Notes: generated by a model from the sequence alone, not told the origin. 64,000 bases of DNA from an uncultured Flavobacteriaceae bacterium (GCA_913065125.1 CAJYAG010000003.1:310001-374000), one strand, 5' to 3'; shown: positions 34,934-44,701, numbered from the stretch's first letter. Program-made: numbers and translations.

Positions 34934-36871
34934 ATGTTAGATAAAAATCAAGAGAATTCAGAAGATCAAATCAATCCAACTCCAGAAGAAAATGAAGTAA
35001 CACCAATTGCAACTCCAAAAGCTAAAAAAGCTGATAAAGTGAAAGAAGTGAAAGCGGAGGAAACAGCAACAGAAGTTGAAGATGAAAAAGCATCAACCAA
35101 TAAAGCTGTTGAAGAGATTGAAGAGAAAGTGGCGGAAGAAGCAGAAAAAGACGAGGAAAGAAACTCTATACCTATGTTGGCATATGAGAACATGGAGTTG
35201 GAGTCTTTGACGGAGGAGTTAGAAAAGCTGCTGAAAGATTTTCCTGTACAACAATTAAAGAAAAACATAGATGCAATTAAAAATGCTTTTAACGCAAAAT
35301 TTGGCGCAATTTTAGCCGAAAAGAAAGCAGTATTTTTAGCAGAAGGAGGAAATTCTATTGATTTTCAATATTCAAGTCCAGTTAAAGCCAAATACAATTC
35401 TTTATTGTCGGACTACAAAAAGAAAAGAGACGCTTATTATTCTGATTTAGATACCCAATTAAAAAATAATTTAGAAAAGCGACATAAAGTTATTAATGAA
35501 CTTAAAGAGTTGATTGAAAATGCAGATCCAAAAACAATGTATAAAAACTTTAAAGTTATACAAACAAGTTGGAGGGAAATAGGAGCTGTGCCAAGAAACA
35601 AATACAATGATACTTGGAGAAATTACCATCATCATGTAGAGCGTTTTTACGATTTGTTACATTTAAGTAATGATTTTAGAGATTTGGATTTTAAGAATAA
35701 CTTAGAAGAAAAACTAAGATTAATTGAAAAGGTAGAAGCTTTGGCTGAATTAGATAATGTTAATGATGCCTTTAAAGAACTACAGCAATATCACAAAGCA
35801 TGGAAAGAAGATATTGGACCAGTTTCTCAAGAGCATAGAGAAGAAGTTTGGCAAAAATTTAGTGCAGCAAGTAAAAAAATACACGATAAAAGACACGATT
35901 ATTTTAGGTCTTTAAAATCTCAACACCAAGATATTATTGAGAAGAAGTTAGAGATAGTAGCTTCAATAGAAAATTACGATACCTCTAAAAACAAAAAACA
36001 TAGCGATTGGCAAAAAAGCATTAATGATATTGAAGCACTAAGAAAACAATATTTCGATGCGGGTAAATTACCGTATAGTAAAAGCGAAGAGGTTTGGTTA
36101 AAATTTAAAGCAGCAACCAAAAAATTTAATGCCGCTAAAAATGTTTTTTACAAAAAAGAAAAAAGCATTCAGCAAGATAATCTAGATAAGAAAAATGCAC
36201 TTATTGAATTAGCCGAATCGTTTAAAGAAAGTGAAGATTGGGAAAACGCGACCAACACCATGAAAAAAATTCAAGCTGATTGGAAAAAAATTGGACATGT
36301 GCCAAGAAAATTTTCTGATGATATTTGGAAACGTTTCAAAGCTGCTTGTAATCATTATTTTGATAGATATCATAACCGACAAGACGATTTAAATAAAGAA
36401 CAACAAGTTTTTATTGAAGAGAAAAAAGTATATCTCGAAGAAATTAAAAAGGTGGAAAAAGCAACCATTGAAGAAATCAACGAGTTTATCCAAAAATGGA
36501 GAAATTTAGGAGATACACCAAGAGCTGTAAGACATATAGAGTCTAAATTTTATAAGCAAATAGATAAGCTGTTAGAAGGATTATCTTTAAGTAAAGACGA
36601 AATAGCAATGCTTAAATATAAGAATTTAATAGATGGATTTATGGCCCAAGGAAATGGGCATAAATTAAATTCTGAACAATTATTTGTTAGAAAGAAGATT
36701 GATGAAATTAATAAAGAAATTCAGCAATTAGAAAACAATTTAAGCTTTTTCTCTAATGCAAAAAGTGATAACCCATTACTGTTAAACGTAAGAAAAAATA
36801 TTGATTCTTATAAAGATGAAATTAGCATTTGGGAACAAAAACTAGATTATATAAAAAGGTTAGATTATTAA
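34934..36871 (+). CDS. DUF349-repeat protein
   Basis: 645 residues, cytoplasmic and very charged. Residues 1-75 are a low-complexity Glu/Lys/Ala/Thr tail. From about 140 to 560 there are at least five DUF349 helical repeats, each with a W-R/K-x-I/L-G-x-V/T-P-R core (SWREIGAVPRNKY, DWKKIGHVPRKFSDDIWKRF, KWRNLGDTPRAVRHIE). The function is not established; the fold is coiled-coil-like. A strong terminator follows. Confidence 0.87.
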   Translation: MLDKNQENSEDQINPTPEENEVTPIATPKAKKADKVKEVKAEETATEVEDEKASTNKAVEEIEEKVAEEAEKDEERNSIPMLAYENMELESLTEELEKLLKDFPVQQLKKNIDAIKNAFNAKFGAILAEKKAVFLAEGGNSIDFQYSSPVKAKYNSLLSDYKKKRDAYYSDLDTQLKNNLEKRHKVINELKELIENADPKTMYKNFKVIQTSWREIGAVPRNKYNDTWRNYHHHVERFYDLLHLSNDFRDLDFKNNLEEKLRLIEKVEALAELDNVNDAFKELQQYHKAWKEDIGPVSQEHREEVWQKFSAASKKIHDKRHDYFRSLKSQHQDIIEKKLEIVASIENYDTSKNKKHSDWQKSINDIEALRKQYFDAGKLPYSKSEEVWLKFKAATKKFNAAKNVFYKKEKSIQQDNLDKKNALIELAESFKESEDWENATNTMKKIQADWKKIGHVPRKFSDDIWKRFKAACNHYFDRYHNRQDDLNKEQQVFIEEKKVYLEEIKKVEKATIEEINEFIQKWRNLGDTPRAVRHIESKFYKQIDKLLEGLSLSKDEIAMLKYKNLIDGFMAQGNGHKLNSEQLFVRKKIDEINKEIQQLENNLSFFSNAKSDNPLLLNVRKNIDSYKDEISIWEQKLDYIKRLDY

Positions 36872-36891
36872 ACTACAACATTTATAAAAGC

Positions 36892-36924
36892 AAAAAACTC
36901 GGAGATATTTCTCCGAGTTTTTTT
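36892..36924. terminator. Bidirectional terminator
   Basis: AAAAACTCGGAGA / TCTCCGAGTTTTT stem with a 4-base loop, closing the DUF349 gene and facing the convergent gene at 36947. Confidence 0.9.
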
Positions 36925-36946
36925 ATGTGTTAAAAATTGATTTTCT

Positions 36947-37720
36947 TTAAGAAATTAAAGCATCAATTTTTTCTTTTTCTTCTTTTGCTAAATCAGCATC
37001 AACTAAAATTCTACCACTATATTCATCAATCGTAATTTTTTTACGAGTAGCAATTTCTACTTGAACTTGAGGCGGAATTGTAAAGAAAGAACCACCAGAA
37101 GCTCCTCTTTCAATTGATACAACTGCCAATCCGTTTTTTACTTTAGATCGAATTCTTTTATATGCTGCTAATAAATGCTCGTCAATTTCTGCAGAAAATT
37201 CAGCAGATTTTGCAACTAACATTTTTTGCTCTTTTTCAGTTTCTTTTAAAATTCCGTCTAATTCAGCTTTTTTATGTTTTAAATGCTCATTTTGCTTTGC
37301 TAATTTCTCTTTAGTAGCATTTATGATTTCATTTTTTTGCTCTATTCTAGCAGAATATTCTCCAATTCTTTTTTCAGCCAATTGAATTTCTAATTCTTGA
37401 TATTCAATTTCTTTTGTAATAGAATCAAACTCTCTGTTATTTCTAACTTTCTTTTGTTGCTCTTCGTATTTTTTCATCAAGGCTTTAGATTCTTCAATTA
37501 ACAATTTTTTGTTGTTAATGTCTGTATCTAAGTTTGCTACGTCTTCTGCGTAATTTGAAAGTCTAGTGTTTAAACCTGCAATCTCATCTTCTAAATCTTC
37601 TACTTCTAAAGGTAATTCTCCACTAACGCTATTGATTTCATCAATTCTAGAATCGATTAATTGTAAGTCATATAATGCTCTTAATTTTTCTTCTACCGTA
37701 ACCTCTTTCTTCTTTGCCAT
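36947..37720 (-). CDS. Coiled-coil protein with degenerate C4 zinc ribbon (CT398-like)
   Basis: 257 residues. About residues 35-190 form one long coiled-coil hairpin. The C-terminus corresponds to the C4 zinc-ribbon of this family, but all four cysteines are replaced: ASGGSFFTIPPQVQVEI where the family has CxxC with IPPQ, and ITIDEYSGRILVD where it has CxxCGRIL. So the fold may persist without zinc. It follows the Nif3-like gene by 3 bases, a frequent pairing. The role is unknown. Confidence 0.8.
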   Translation of the reverse strand: MAKKKEVTVEEKLRALYDLQLIDSRIDEINSVSGELPLEVEDLEDEIAGLNTRLSNYAEDVANLDTDINNKKLLIEESKALMKKYEEQQKKVRNNREFDSITKEIEYQELEIQLAEKRIGEYSARIEQKNEIINATKEKLAKQNEHLKHKKAELDGILKETEKEQKMLVAKSAEFSAEIDEHLLAAYKRIRSKVKNGLAVVSIERGASGGSFFTIPPQVQVEIATRKKITIDEYSGRILVDADLAKEEKEKIDALIS

Positions 37721-37723
37721 GTT

Positions 37724-38515
37724 TTAACTGTAATAAATTGGGTTTGTACTTTTTTCTGATAAAATGACTGCAAAATTAGTGAATTTTTTTGTAAGATACT
37801 CAACTAAAAGATTTTTTGTGAATTGTTCACTTTCATAATGACCGATATCTGCCAATAAAATTTGTTTTTCTGCCTTAAAAAAATCGTGATATTTAAAATC
37901 AGCACTAATATATGCGTCTGCATTTAAGGCGATTGCGTTTTCAATTGCAAAGCTTCCAGAGCCCCCCAAAACAGCTACTTTTTTTATTGATTTTCCTAAT
38001 AATTCTGAATGACGGACACATTCGGTTTTCATTGTGTTTTTAACAAATTGTAAAAAAGCTACTTCATCCATTTCATTTTCCAATTCGCCAATCATTCCCA
38101 TTCCAATGGTTTCCTGAGTATTTAGATTCGATTTCGGAATTAAAATTTCTGTGTTTTTTAAATCTAAAACTTCGCAAATTTTTCCGCTAACTCCGTCTTT
38201 TATATTGTCTAAAGCGGTGTGCATTGCATAAATAGCAATGTTATTTTTTATCGCTTTTAATACAACACGTTCTACGTAAGTTGCGCCATTTAATTTTTTT
38301 AATCCGCTAAAAATGATGGGATGAAAACTCACAATTAAATTGCAATTTTTAGCAATTGCTTCATCAACTGTTGCTTCTAAACTATCTAAAGTTACCAAAA
38401 CGCCAGTAACTTCGGTAGTGTAATCGCCAACTAATAAGCCAACATTATCAAAACTTTCTGCGTAAGAAAGCGGAGCTAATTCTTCTAAATAATTGGTTAT
38501 GTTTTGTATTTTCAT
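37724..38515 (-). CDS. Nif3-like dinuclear metal-centre protein
   Basis: 263 residues, the short form without the PII-like middle insertion seen in many longer homologues. Metal-binding signatures: IVSFHPIIFSGLKKL (about 60-74), MHTALDNIKDGVS (about 97-109) and IGHYESEQF near the C-terminus. Known structures are hexameric with a two-metal site; the reaction is not agreed (GTP cyclohydrolase-like names are unproven). It is co-transcribed with the coiled-coil gene downstream. Confidence 0.87.
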   Translation of the reverse strand: MKIQNITNYLEELAPLSYAESFDNVGLLVGDYTTEVTGVLVTLDSLEATVDEAIAKNCNLIVSFHPIIFSGLKKLNGATYVERVVLKAIKNNIAIYAMHTALDNIKDGVSGKICEVLDLKNTEILIPKSNLNTQETIGMGMIGELENEMDEVAFLQFVKNTMKTECVRHSELLGKSIKKVAVLGGSGSFAIENAIALNADAYISADFKYHDFFKAEKQILLADIGHYESEQFTKNLLVEYLTKKFTNFAVILSEKSTNPIYYS

Positions 38516-38608
38516 TGCGTTTAAATTAAAAATAAACTCGTGTAATATTCTTTAAAAAGAAAATTATAACGAGAGCCAAAGTTAAGATTTTTAATTACTT
38601 TAGTACTA

Positions 38609-39631
38609 ATGAAATTTATTCGATTTTTATTATTTCCGTTTGCCATCATTTATAGTGTTGTTACCACTATTCGTAACTACTTTTTTGATATTGGTTTGTT
38701 TACATCAACAAGATTTAAAAAACCAATTATTGCTGTAGGTAACTTGTCTGTTGGCGGAACAGGAAAAACACCACAAATAGAATATTTAATTCAATTGTTA
38801 AAAGACAATTATAAAATTGGAGTTTTAAGCAGAGGTTATGGCAGAAAAACCAACGGTTTTATTTTGGTGGATGACACAAAAAACGCTTTAGAAGTAGGTG
38901 ATGAGCCATTGCAATTTTCTAGAAAATTTAAAGATATTACGGTTGCTGTTGATGAAAATAGAGTTCATGGAATTGAGCAAATGCAACGTTCAGAAGTTCT
39001 TTTATTAGACGATGCTTTTCAGCATAGAAAAGTAACAGCCGGATTTTATGTGTTATTGACAAAGTACAATGAATTGTTTTCCAATGATTTTGTATTGCCA
39101 ACAGGAAACTTGAGAGAACGAAGAATTGGCGCTAAACGTGCTGATGTTTTAGTAGTAACTAAATGTCCAACTACAATTGATGCTTTAGAAAAAAAAGAGC
39201 TTAAACAATTGATAGGTAGATATTTTAATGGCCCAATTTTCTTCTCGACAATACAATATGCAGCTGTTTTATTAAGTAATAATAAAACTGAAATTAAAAC
39301 TTCAGATTTAAATTCATATGAAGTTGTATTGGTAACTGGAATTGCAAATCCGAAACCATTAGAAGCGCATTTATTAGGACTGAACTGTGTATTTAAACAC
39401 ATAAAGTTCTCGGATCATCACCAATTTTTAGAAAAGGAAATCGCTGATATAAAAGAGCAATTTAAAGCATTAAAATCTAAAAATAAAATCATATTAACAA
39501 CCGAGAAAGATTTTGTGCGCTTGTCTAATCAACTAGAAAACCTTTACTATTTGCAAATACAAACACAATTTTTAGAAGATCAAGAAAAGTTTGATTTCTT
39601 AATTACTGATTATGTAAAAGGAAGTTTATAA
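38609..39631 (+). CDS. lpxK: Tetraacyldisaccharide 4'-kinase
   Basis: 340 residues. An N-terminal hydrophobic membrane-binding segment (about 4-28) is followed by the P-loop GNLSVGGTGKTP at 44-55. LLDDAFQHRKV and GNLRERRIGAKRADVLVVTKCP are characteristic of LpxK. It phosphorylates the lipid A disaccharide at the 4' position at the inner membrane. The gene faces the Ppx/GppA gene and overlaps its end by 6 bases. Confidence 0.95.
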   Translation: MKFIRFLLFPFAIIYSVVTTIRNYFFDIGLFTSTRFKKPIIAVGNLSVGGTGKTPQIEYLIQLLKDNYKIGVLSRGYGRKTNGFILVDDTKNALEVGDEPLQFSRKFKDITVAVDENRVHGIEQMQRSEVLLLDDAFQHRKVTAGFYVLLTKYNELFSNDFVLPTGNLRERRIGAKRADVLVVTKCPTTIDALEKKELKQLIGRYFNGPIFFSTIQYAAVLLSNNKTEIKTSDLNSYEVVLVTGIANPKPLEAHLLGLNCVFKHIKFSDHHQFLEKEIADIKEQFKALKSKNKIILTTEKDFVRLSNQLENLYYLQIQTQFLEDQEKFDFLITDYVKGSL

Positions 39632-40522
39632 TTTATTACGATATAAACTTTTTATAATTCCGTCTGCCAACCCAATTTTAGGAACATAAATTTTTCTTGC
39701 TCCGCTCCATTTCATTGCTGATAAATAGATTTTTGTTGCCGGAATAATTACATCTGCTCTATCTGGATTTAAACTTAATTCAGAAATACGATCATCAAAA
39801 CTCATTTTTTTTAAGAATTGATATTGCGCATTTAAATAAATATAAGAAATTGGTTTTCCAATTGTTCTGCCAGACATTTTAAAAATCTTATTGATATTTC
39901 CTCCAGAACCAATTAAAGATAATTTTTTGAGATCTTTAGTATTGGCTTCAACCCATTTTTGTACCTCTTTAAAAATAACTTTATTTTCTGCTTTGGTGTT
40001 GTTTATCAAACGAACCGTTCCCATTTTAAAAGACTTAGTGTTGATGATTTTTCCTTTAGAGAAGATGGTGAATTCTGTACTACCTCCGCCAACATCAACA
40101 TATAAATAAGACGAATCGCTTTCAATCAGTTCGTTTAAATCTGTAGAGGAAATAATAGCAGCTTCTTTTTTACCGCCTATAATTTCAATTTCAACGCCTG
40201 TTTTTTCTAAAATCATTTTTGCAATATCTTTACCGTTTTCGGCTTCACGCATTGCAGAAGTTGCGCAGGCTTTGTATTTTTCCACATTATTAATTTTCAT
40301 TAATAATTTAAAAGCTTCCATGGCATCTACCATTCTTTGAGTGTTTGCAGGAGTAATTTCTCCTGAAACAAAGGTGTCTGCTCCTAACCGAATTGGAACA
40401 CGAACCAAGGATGATTTTCTAAATTGCGGTTCTTTGTCTTTTTCTACAATAACATTTGCAATGAGCAAACGTATGGCGTTTGAGCCAATATCTATTGCTG
40501 CATATTTTTTAATTTCTAACAA
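39626..40522 (-). CDS. Ppx/GppA-family phosphatase
   Basis: 298 residues, only the actin-like core and no HD domain. Motifs: AAIDIGSNAIRLLIANV (phosphate-1), YVDVGGGSTEFTIF (phosphate-2) and LIGSGGNINKI. The family hydrolyses inorganic polyphosphate or pppGpp; length and motifs do not separate the two. It follows a SixA-like gene by 9 bases. The last 6 bases overlap lpxK on the other strand. Confidence 0.9.
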   Translation of the reverse strand: MLEIKKYAAIDIGSNAIRLLIANVIVEKDKEPQFRKSSLVRVPIRLGADTFVSGEITPANTQRMVDAMEAFKLLMKINNVEKYKACATSAMREAENGKDIAKMILEKTGVEIEIIGGKKEAAIISSTDLNELIESDSSYLYVDVGGGSTEFTIFSKGKIINTKSFKMGTVRLINNTKAENKVIFKEVQKWVEANTKDLKKLSLIGSGGNINKIFKMSGRTIGKPISYIYLNAQYQFLKKMSFDDRISELSLNPDRADVIIPATKIYLSAMKWSGARKIYVPKIGLADGIIKSLYRNKL

Positions 40523-40531
40523 GCGTTTTTT

Positions 40532-41020
40532 TTATTTATGGTTTTTAGGAAATTCAATTAATGTTGTTTTTCCTTTTTTTAAACTTTTCCAATGTTCGTT
40601 GTCAAATTCAATTCCGATGACTCCACAAGTTGGTACATGAGCAATTGGTTTGCTTCCGTATTTATTTACAAAAGTGTTAATTCCGTGATCATGACTAAAA
40701 ATTATAGCTGAATCAAAACTATCGTCTAATGCTTTTATTGTTTTAACCAAATAGCCATCACTAAAATTATACAATTGTTTTTTTATGTACAAGTTAGATA
40801 AAGGATATCCAAAATTATCACAAAAAATAATTGATGTATGCATTGCTCTGTTTGCGCTACTGGTTACAAAAACATCTGGTTTTTTAATGGTTTCTGCTAA
40901 GTAATTAGAGATTAAGTGCGCGTCTTTAATGCCACGTTCTTTAAGTGGTCTATCAATATCTGCAATGCCTTCATATTCCCAAGAAGATTTTGCGTGACGA
41001 ACAATATAGAGTGTTTTCAT
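40532..41020 (-). CDS. SixA-like histidine phosphatase
   Basis: 162 residues. The RHG-type motif LYIVRHAKSSWEY with the catalytic His is at the N-terminus and IIFSHDHGIN supplies the second His. SixA dephosphorylates phospho-His proteins in E. coli; in Bacteroidota this gene usually sits next to ppx and polyphosphate genes, as here. The partner protein is unknown. Confidence 0.87.
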   Translation of the reverse strand: MKTLYIVRHAKSSWEYEGIADIDRPLKERGIKDAHLISNYLAETIKKPDVFVTSSANRAMHTSIIFCDNFGYPLSNLYIKKQLYNFSDGYLVKTIKALDDSFDSAIIFSHDHGINTFVNKYGSKPIAHVPTCGVIGIEFDNEHWKSLKKGKTTLIEFPKNHK

Positions 41021-41050
41021 TCTAAAGTTTGATGTAGTAAATATAAAAAA

Positions 41051-41698
41051 TTATGGAGCTAATCGTTCTATTTTCCAAGAAAAATCTTCTTGTAAAGTAT
41101 AGCGAATTCTATCGTGCATTCTGTTGGGTCTTCCTTGCCAAAACTCTATAGAAATAGGTTTTACTAAAAATCCGCCCCAATGTTTAGGACGTGGAATTTC
41201 TTGTTGATTGTATTTTTCTTCAAAGGTTTTAAGTTGATTGTCTAATACTTCTCTCGAGGAAACAACTTCACTTTGGTTTGATGCCCAAGCGCCTAATTTA
41301 CTTCCATCTGGACGAGATTCAAAATAGCCGTCAGATAAATTTTCTGCCAATTTTTCTGCTTTTCCTTTGATGATGATTTGTTGCTCTAATCCAGCCCAAA
41401 AAAAAGACAAACAAATATGATTGTTTGCTAAAATTGCTTTTCCTTTTTCAGAATTGTAATTGGTGTAAAAGATAAAACCTTCCCAAGTATATTTTTTAAG
41501 TAAAACAACTCTACTTTTAGGAAATCCGTCTAAACCAATAGAAGCAACAGTAACTGCATTTGCTTCGTGAATCATTTCTGAAGCATCTGCATTTAAAAAC
41601 CATTGTTGAAATAATTCTATAGGGTTTTCTGGGCAATTGCTTTCTAGCAATTCTTGCTTTTCGTAAGATTTTCTATGATTGCTTAAATCGTGAGCCAT
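41051..41698 (-). CDS. pdxH: Pyridoxamine 5'-phosphate oxidase
   Basis: 215 residues, full length. FMN-binding split barrel: AVTVASIGLDGFPKSRVVLLKKY, GFIFYTNYNSEKGKAI, ESRPDGSKLGAWASNQS and the C-terminal IEFWQGRPNRMHDRIRY. It makes pyridoxal 5'-phosphate from the pyridoxamine or pyridoxine phosphate. A small membrane protein gene lies 9 bases upstream in the same direction. Confidence 0.96.
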   Translation of the reverse strand: MAHDLSNHRKSYEKQELLESNCPENPIELFQQWFLNADASEMIHEANAVTVASIGLDGFPKSRVVLLKKYTWEGFIFYTNYNSEKGKAILANNHICLSFFWAGLEQQIIIKGKAEKLAENLSDGYFESRPDGSKLGAWASNQSEVVSSREVLDNQLKTFEEKYNQQEIPRPKHWGGFLVKPISIEFWQGRPNRMHDRIRYTLQEDFSWKIERLAP

Positions 41699-41707
41699 AA
41701 ATTTAGA

Positions 41708-41914
41708 TTACTTAATTTTTTGTTTAGTACCAATCATAAAGTATAAAAGTGTACCAAATAAATTGGCAAGCAAAACGATAAGAATCCAAACTATTTTGTC
41801 ATTTCCTTTAAAATCACTTCTTAAAATATCGATTAATGCTATTATTGGTAAGGCAATAGCAAATAACAGAATTACAATTAAAGCAAAAGGTCCAATAAAT
41901 CCTAAATAGTTCAT
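41708..41914 (-). CDS. Small PLDc_N-type membrane protein
   Basis: 68 residues with two membrane helices (about 5-30 and 42-63) joined by ILRSDFKGNDKIVW, the signature of the phospholipase D N-terminal membrane domain, here without any phospholipase. Many bacteria have this as a stand-alone small protein of unknown role. Confidence 0.78.
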   Translation of the reverse strand: MNYLGFIGPFALIVILLFAIALPIIALIDILRSDFKGNDKIVWILIVLLANLFGTLLYFMIGTKQKIK

Positions 41915-41968
41915 ATTTATATTGTTTTTACTCAGTAAAAATACAAATGTTTTCTGAGCGATATAGTA

Positions 41969-43393
41969 TTAGTTTTCTTTTTTTAATCCTGCTTTATATT
42001 CTGGGCGCATTAAGTTTTTTACGGTTAAAATTGCATCTAATTCTGCTACAGATAACAATTCTTTTTCGAGCACTAATTCTCGAATCGATTTTCCTGTTGC
42101 AATGGCTTCTTTACCAATAATATCTCCCATGTGATGACCAATATATGGATTCAAATAGGTAATCAATCCAACAGAATTGTACACCATGTTTTTAGTGTGT
42201 TTTGCGTTTGCTGTAATGCCGCTTATACATTTATCCGCCAATGTTGTACACGCATTCGATAATAATTCTAAAGATTCAAAAAGCGATTGAGCAATTACGG
42301 GTTCCATTACATTTAATTGTAATTGTCCGGCTTCAGCAGCAAAAGAAATAGTTACATCATTCCCAATTACTTTAAAACAAACTTGATTTACAACTTCTGG
42401 AATTACAGGATTTACTTTTGCTGGCATAATAGAAGAACCAGCTTGCATTTCTGGCAAGTTAATTTCATTAAAACCACATCTTGGTCCAGAAGACAACAAG
42501 CGTAAATCGTTACAGATTTTAGACATTTTCACAGCCGTTCTCTTTAAAGCACCAGAAACCATTACATAAGCACCGCAATCTGAAGTTGCTTCAATTAAAT
42601 TATGTGCTTTTACAAATTTAACACCAGTAAATTCATGTAAATAATTGATAGATTTTTCTGTAAAATTTTTTGGTGCATTTACACCAGTTCCGATTGCTGT
42701 GCCTCCTAAATTTAATTCTAAAATTAAATTTCTAACAGTTCGTAAGCTTTTAATTTCTTCTCTTAAATTAGTTGCCCAAGCAGAAAACTCATCGCCCATA
42801 GACATCGGAACTGCATCTTGTAATTGCGTTCTTCCCATCTTTAATACGTTCGAGAATTTTGCTGATTTTTTACTGATTTCTTTTATCAAGTAACTTAAAT
42901 CTTCAATAAGTTGATTGATATAATAATACAATGCAATTCTAAATCCTGAAGGATATGCATCGTTGGTAGATTGTGATTTATTTACATGATCGTTTGGGTG
43001 TACAATATTGTAGTTTCCAAATTCGTAACCATTTAATTGCAAAGCTACATTGGCAATTACTTCATTGGTATTCATGTTTACAGAAGTTCCTGCGCCACCT
43101 TGAAAAACATCCACCGGAAAATAGTTAGCATACTTAGAAATGTTATTTAGAATTTCATCACAAGCTTGGATAATCATATCTGCTTTATCAGCCGGAATTG
43201 TACCAATTTCTTTATTGGCAGAAGCACAAGCTTTTTTAGTCAACACCATTCCTTTTATAAAAATGGGATAATCACTAATTGTTGCTTTTGATATTTTAAA
43301 ATTATCAATGGCTCTTTGTGTGTGAATTCCGTAATAGAGATTGTTTGAAATCTCCATAGTTCCTAATAAATCTTCTTCGATTCTGTTTTTCAT
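41969..43393 (-). CDS. aspA: Aspartate ammonia-lyase
   Basis: 474 residues, fumarase/aspartase superfamily. The flexible signature loop [16 protein letters not shown] is at about 325-340, with [18 protein letters not shown] and [14 protein letters not shown] upstream. It deaminates aspartate to fumarate. The AspA call over fumarase C rests on the N-terminal sequence and [11 protein letters not shown] form. It follows the ECF/HMA-like cluster by 63 bases on the same strand. Confidence 0.9.
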   Translation of the reverse strand: MKNRIEEDLLGTMEISNNLYYGIHTQRAIDNFKISKATISDYPIFIKGMVLTKKACASANKEIGTIPADKADMIIQACDEILNNISKYANYFPVDVFQGGAGTSVNMNTNEVIANVALQLNGYEFGNYNIVHPNDHVNKSQSTNDAYPSGFRIALYYYINQLIEDLSYLIKEISKKSAKFSNVLKMGRTQLQDAVPMSMGDEFSAWATNLREEIKSLRTVRNLILELNLGGTAIGTGVNAPKNFTEKSINYLHEFTGVKFVKAHNLIEATSDCGAYVMVSGALKRTAVKMSKICNDLRLLSSGPRCGFNEINLPEMQAGSSIMPAKVNPVIPEVVNQVCFKVIGNDVTISFAAEAGQLQLNVMEPVIAQSLFESLELLSNACTTLADKCISGITANAKHTKNMVYNSVGLITYLNPYIGHHMGDIIGKEAIATGKSIRELVLEKELLSVAELDAILTVKNLMRPEYKAGLKKEN

Positions 43394-43456
43394 TACTTAC
43401 ATATTAATTGTAAGTATAAAAATAGGAGTTTTTTATTAGTTTTTGAGAAAGATTAC

Positions 43457-43669
43457 TTATAAACTTTCACAATAAAATCCCTCTTTTTGGACAATGTTTT
43501 TTACATCATTTTCATGTAAATTATCATTCGCTTCAATTCGCAGTACATTATCGATGTCTTCTAAATCGATAGACCAACTTGTAATAATTGGGTGTTGGTT
43601 TAGCAAAGGTTTTATTTGTTTAACTTTTTTCTTTGTCTTGATATCTGTTCTTAGGATAATTAATTGCAT
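43457..43669 (-). CDS. Small ferredoxin-like (HMA-type) protein without CxxC
   Basis: 70 residues. The predicted beta-alpha-beta-beta-alpha-beta order and the VKQIKPLLNQHPIITSWSIDLEDIDNVLRIEA pattern resemble heavy-metal-associated domains, but the metal-binding CxxC is missing (LRTDIKTKKKV is in its place). So metal transport is unlikely. It follows the 135-residue membrane protein by 18 bases in the ECF cluster. Confidence 0.6.
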   Translation of the reverse strand: MQLIILRTDIKTKKKVKQIKPLLNQHPIITSWSIDLEDIDNVLRIEANDNLHENDVKNIVQKEGFYCESL

Positions 43670-43687
43670 AATTTAGTTCTTAAAAAC

Positions 43688-44095
43688 TTAGTTTTCTTCA
43701 GGAATAGTATCTGTTATTGGATGGTTTCTCTTTTTAATATATTCTTCATAGGCAGATTCTCCTTCTTCTTTCCAATAAGAATCGTACAACCTCCATTTAG
43801 AAAAATCATTTTTAGAATTTTTTTCTTTTTTAGATTTAGGCTCACAACTGCTATTGTCGCTACTTCCTCCAAAGCCACCAAATATAAATTTTGCGAGGAT
43901 AAAAAGACCAACTGCTTGCCAATATGTAATGGTTGTTAATCCGAATATTTCTGGCATTAACCAATTCCATAACCACATCACCACAAAACCAAATAATATA
44001 GCGATTCCAGTGATTGCAAGTATTCCTAATACGATCCACCCAGCAATTTCTAATGGGCTTTTTGTTCTTAATTTGTGTTTCCAGTAATTTGACAT
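43688..44095 (-). CDS. Small membrane protein next to an ECF sigma factor, possible regulator
   Basis: 135 residues. One or two membrane segments at about 16-42 and 55-75, with WNWLMPEIFGLTTITYWQAVGLFILAKFIFGGF, a stretch conserved in many small bacterial proteins. The C-terminal 60 residues are soluble and highly charged. The gene begins 10 bases after the sigma stop, as anti-sigma genes do, but no known anti-sigma domain is visible. It is either a new kind of sigma antagonist or a membrane accessory factor. Confidence 0.65.
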   Translation of the reverse strand: MSNYWKHKLRTKSPLEIAGWIVLGILAITGIAILFGFVVMWLWNWLMPEIFGLTTITYWQAVGLFILAKFIFGGFGGSSDNSSCEPKSKKEKNSKNDFSKWRLYDSYWKEEGESAYEEYIKKRNHPITDTIPEEN

Positions 44096-44105
44096 ATTGT
44101 GTGTT

Positions 44106-44642
44106 TTAACTATTATTTTTTTTGTTTTCTAGACTTTTAAAAAGAATGGAAATAGCTCTGTGTCTTCTAGACATTAGCGTACCAATCGGAATTCCTGTAT
44201 CATGAGAAATTTCTTTATAATTATAACCTTCTACATCTACAGCTAAGATGATTTCTCTGTAATGAGGTTTTAAATTAAAAATGGCTTTCTTTAATTCAGT
44301 TTTTAATTCTTCTGAATATTGTTGTTCTGAACTTTCGTAAAAATTTTCCGCAAAACCTGTTAATTGATTTTCAAAATCATCATCTATATTTGTGGTTTTT
44401 TTGCCTTTTCTTAAACTGTCGATAATTTTATTTTTTATCGAATAATAGACATAACCTGCGATGTTGTTTATTGGTAAAACACTTTTACGAGAAAAAATTT
44501 TTAATGCTACATCTTGAATGATATCTTCGGCATCTCTATCAGCATCGTTTTCAATCTTAGAATGTACATAAGCTTTTAGGTTATGATATTCTGAGTTAAA
44601 GAATGCTTTTAGTTGCTTATCGTTTTCTGTTTCTGATGACAT
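44106..44642 (-). CDS. ECF RNA polymerase sigma factor
   Basis: 178 residues. Region 2 shows DRDAEDIIQDVALKIF and INNIAGYVYYSIKNKIIDSLRK; region 4 shows YNYKEISHDTGIPIGTLMSRRHRAISILF. It heads a minus-strand group with the 135-residue membrane protein and the HMA-like protein. Upstream, on the minus strand, TGCAAT-N15-CGTCTA resembles an ECF promoter and suggests autoregulation. Confidence 0.9.
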   Translation of the reverse strand: MSSETENDKQLKAFFNSEYHNLKAYVHSKIENDADRDAEDIIQDVALKIFSRKSVLPINNIAGYVYYSIKNKIIDSLRKGKKTTNIDDDFENQLTGFAENFYESSEQQYSEELKTELKKAIFNLKPHYREIILAVDVEGYNYKEISHDTGIPIGTLMSRRHRAISILFKSLENKKNNS

Positions 44643-44674
44643 TCAAGTCCCTTTTTTGTAGGTCTTCATATATA

Positions 44675-44701
44675 TAGACGAAGCAATCTACAATTATTGC
44701 A
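44675..44701 (-). promoter_or_regulatory. Candidate ECF promoter before the third sigma gene
   Basis: Minus strand: TGCAAT (44701-44696), 15 bases, CGTCTA (44680-44675). CGTCTA-type -10 boxes are typical of ECF promoters. Its boxes differ from the GTAACC/GTC pair at 9.4 kb, as expected for a different sigma group. Confidence 0.35.

Noticed and set aside
34966..35268. Minus-strand 100-codon Ser/Phe-rich frame
   Set aside because: Antisense shadow of the low-complexity Glu/Lys/Ala N-terminus of the DUF349 protein.
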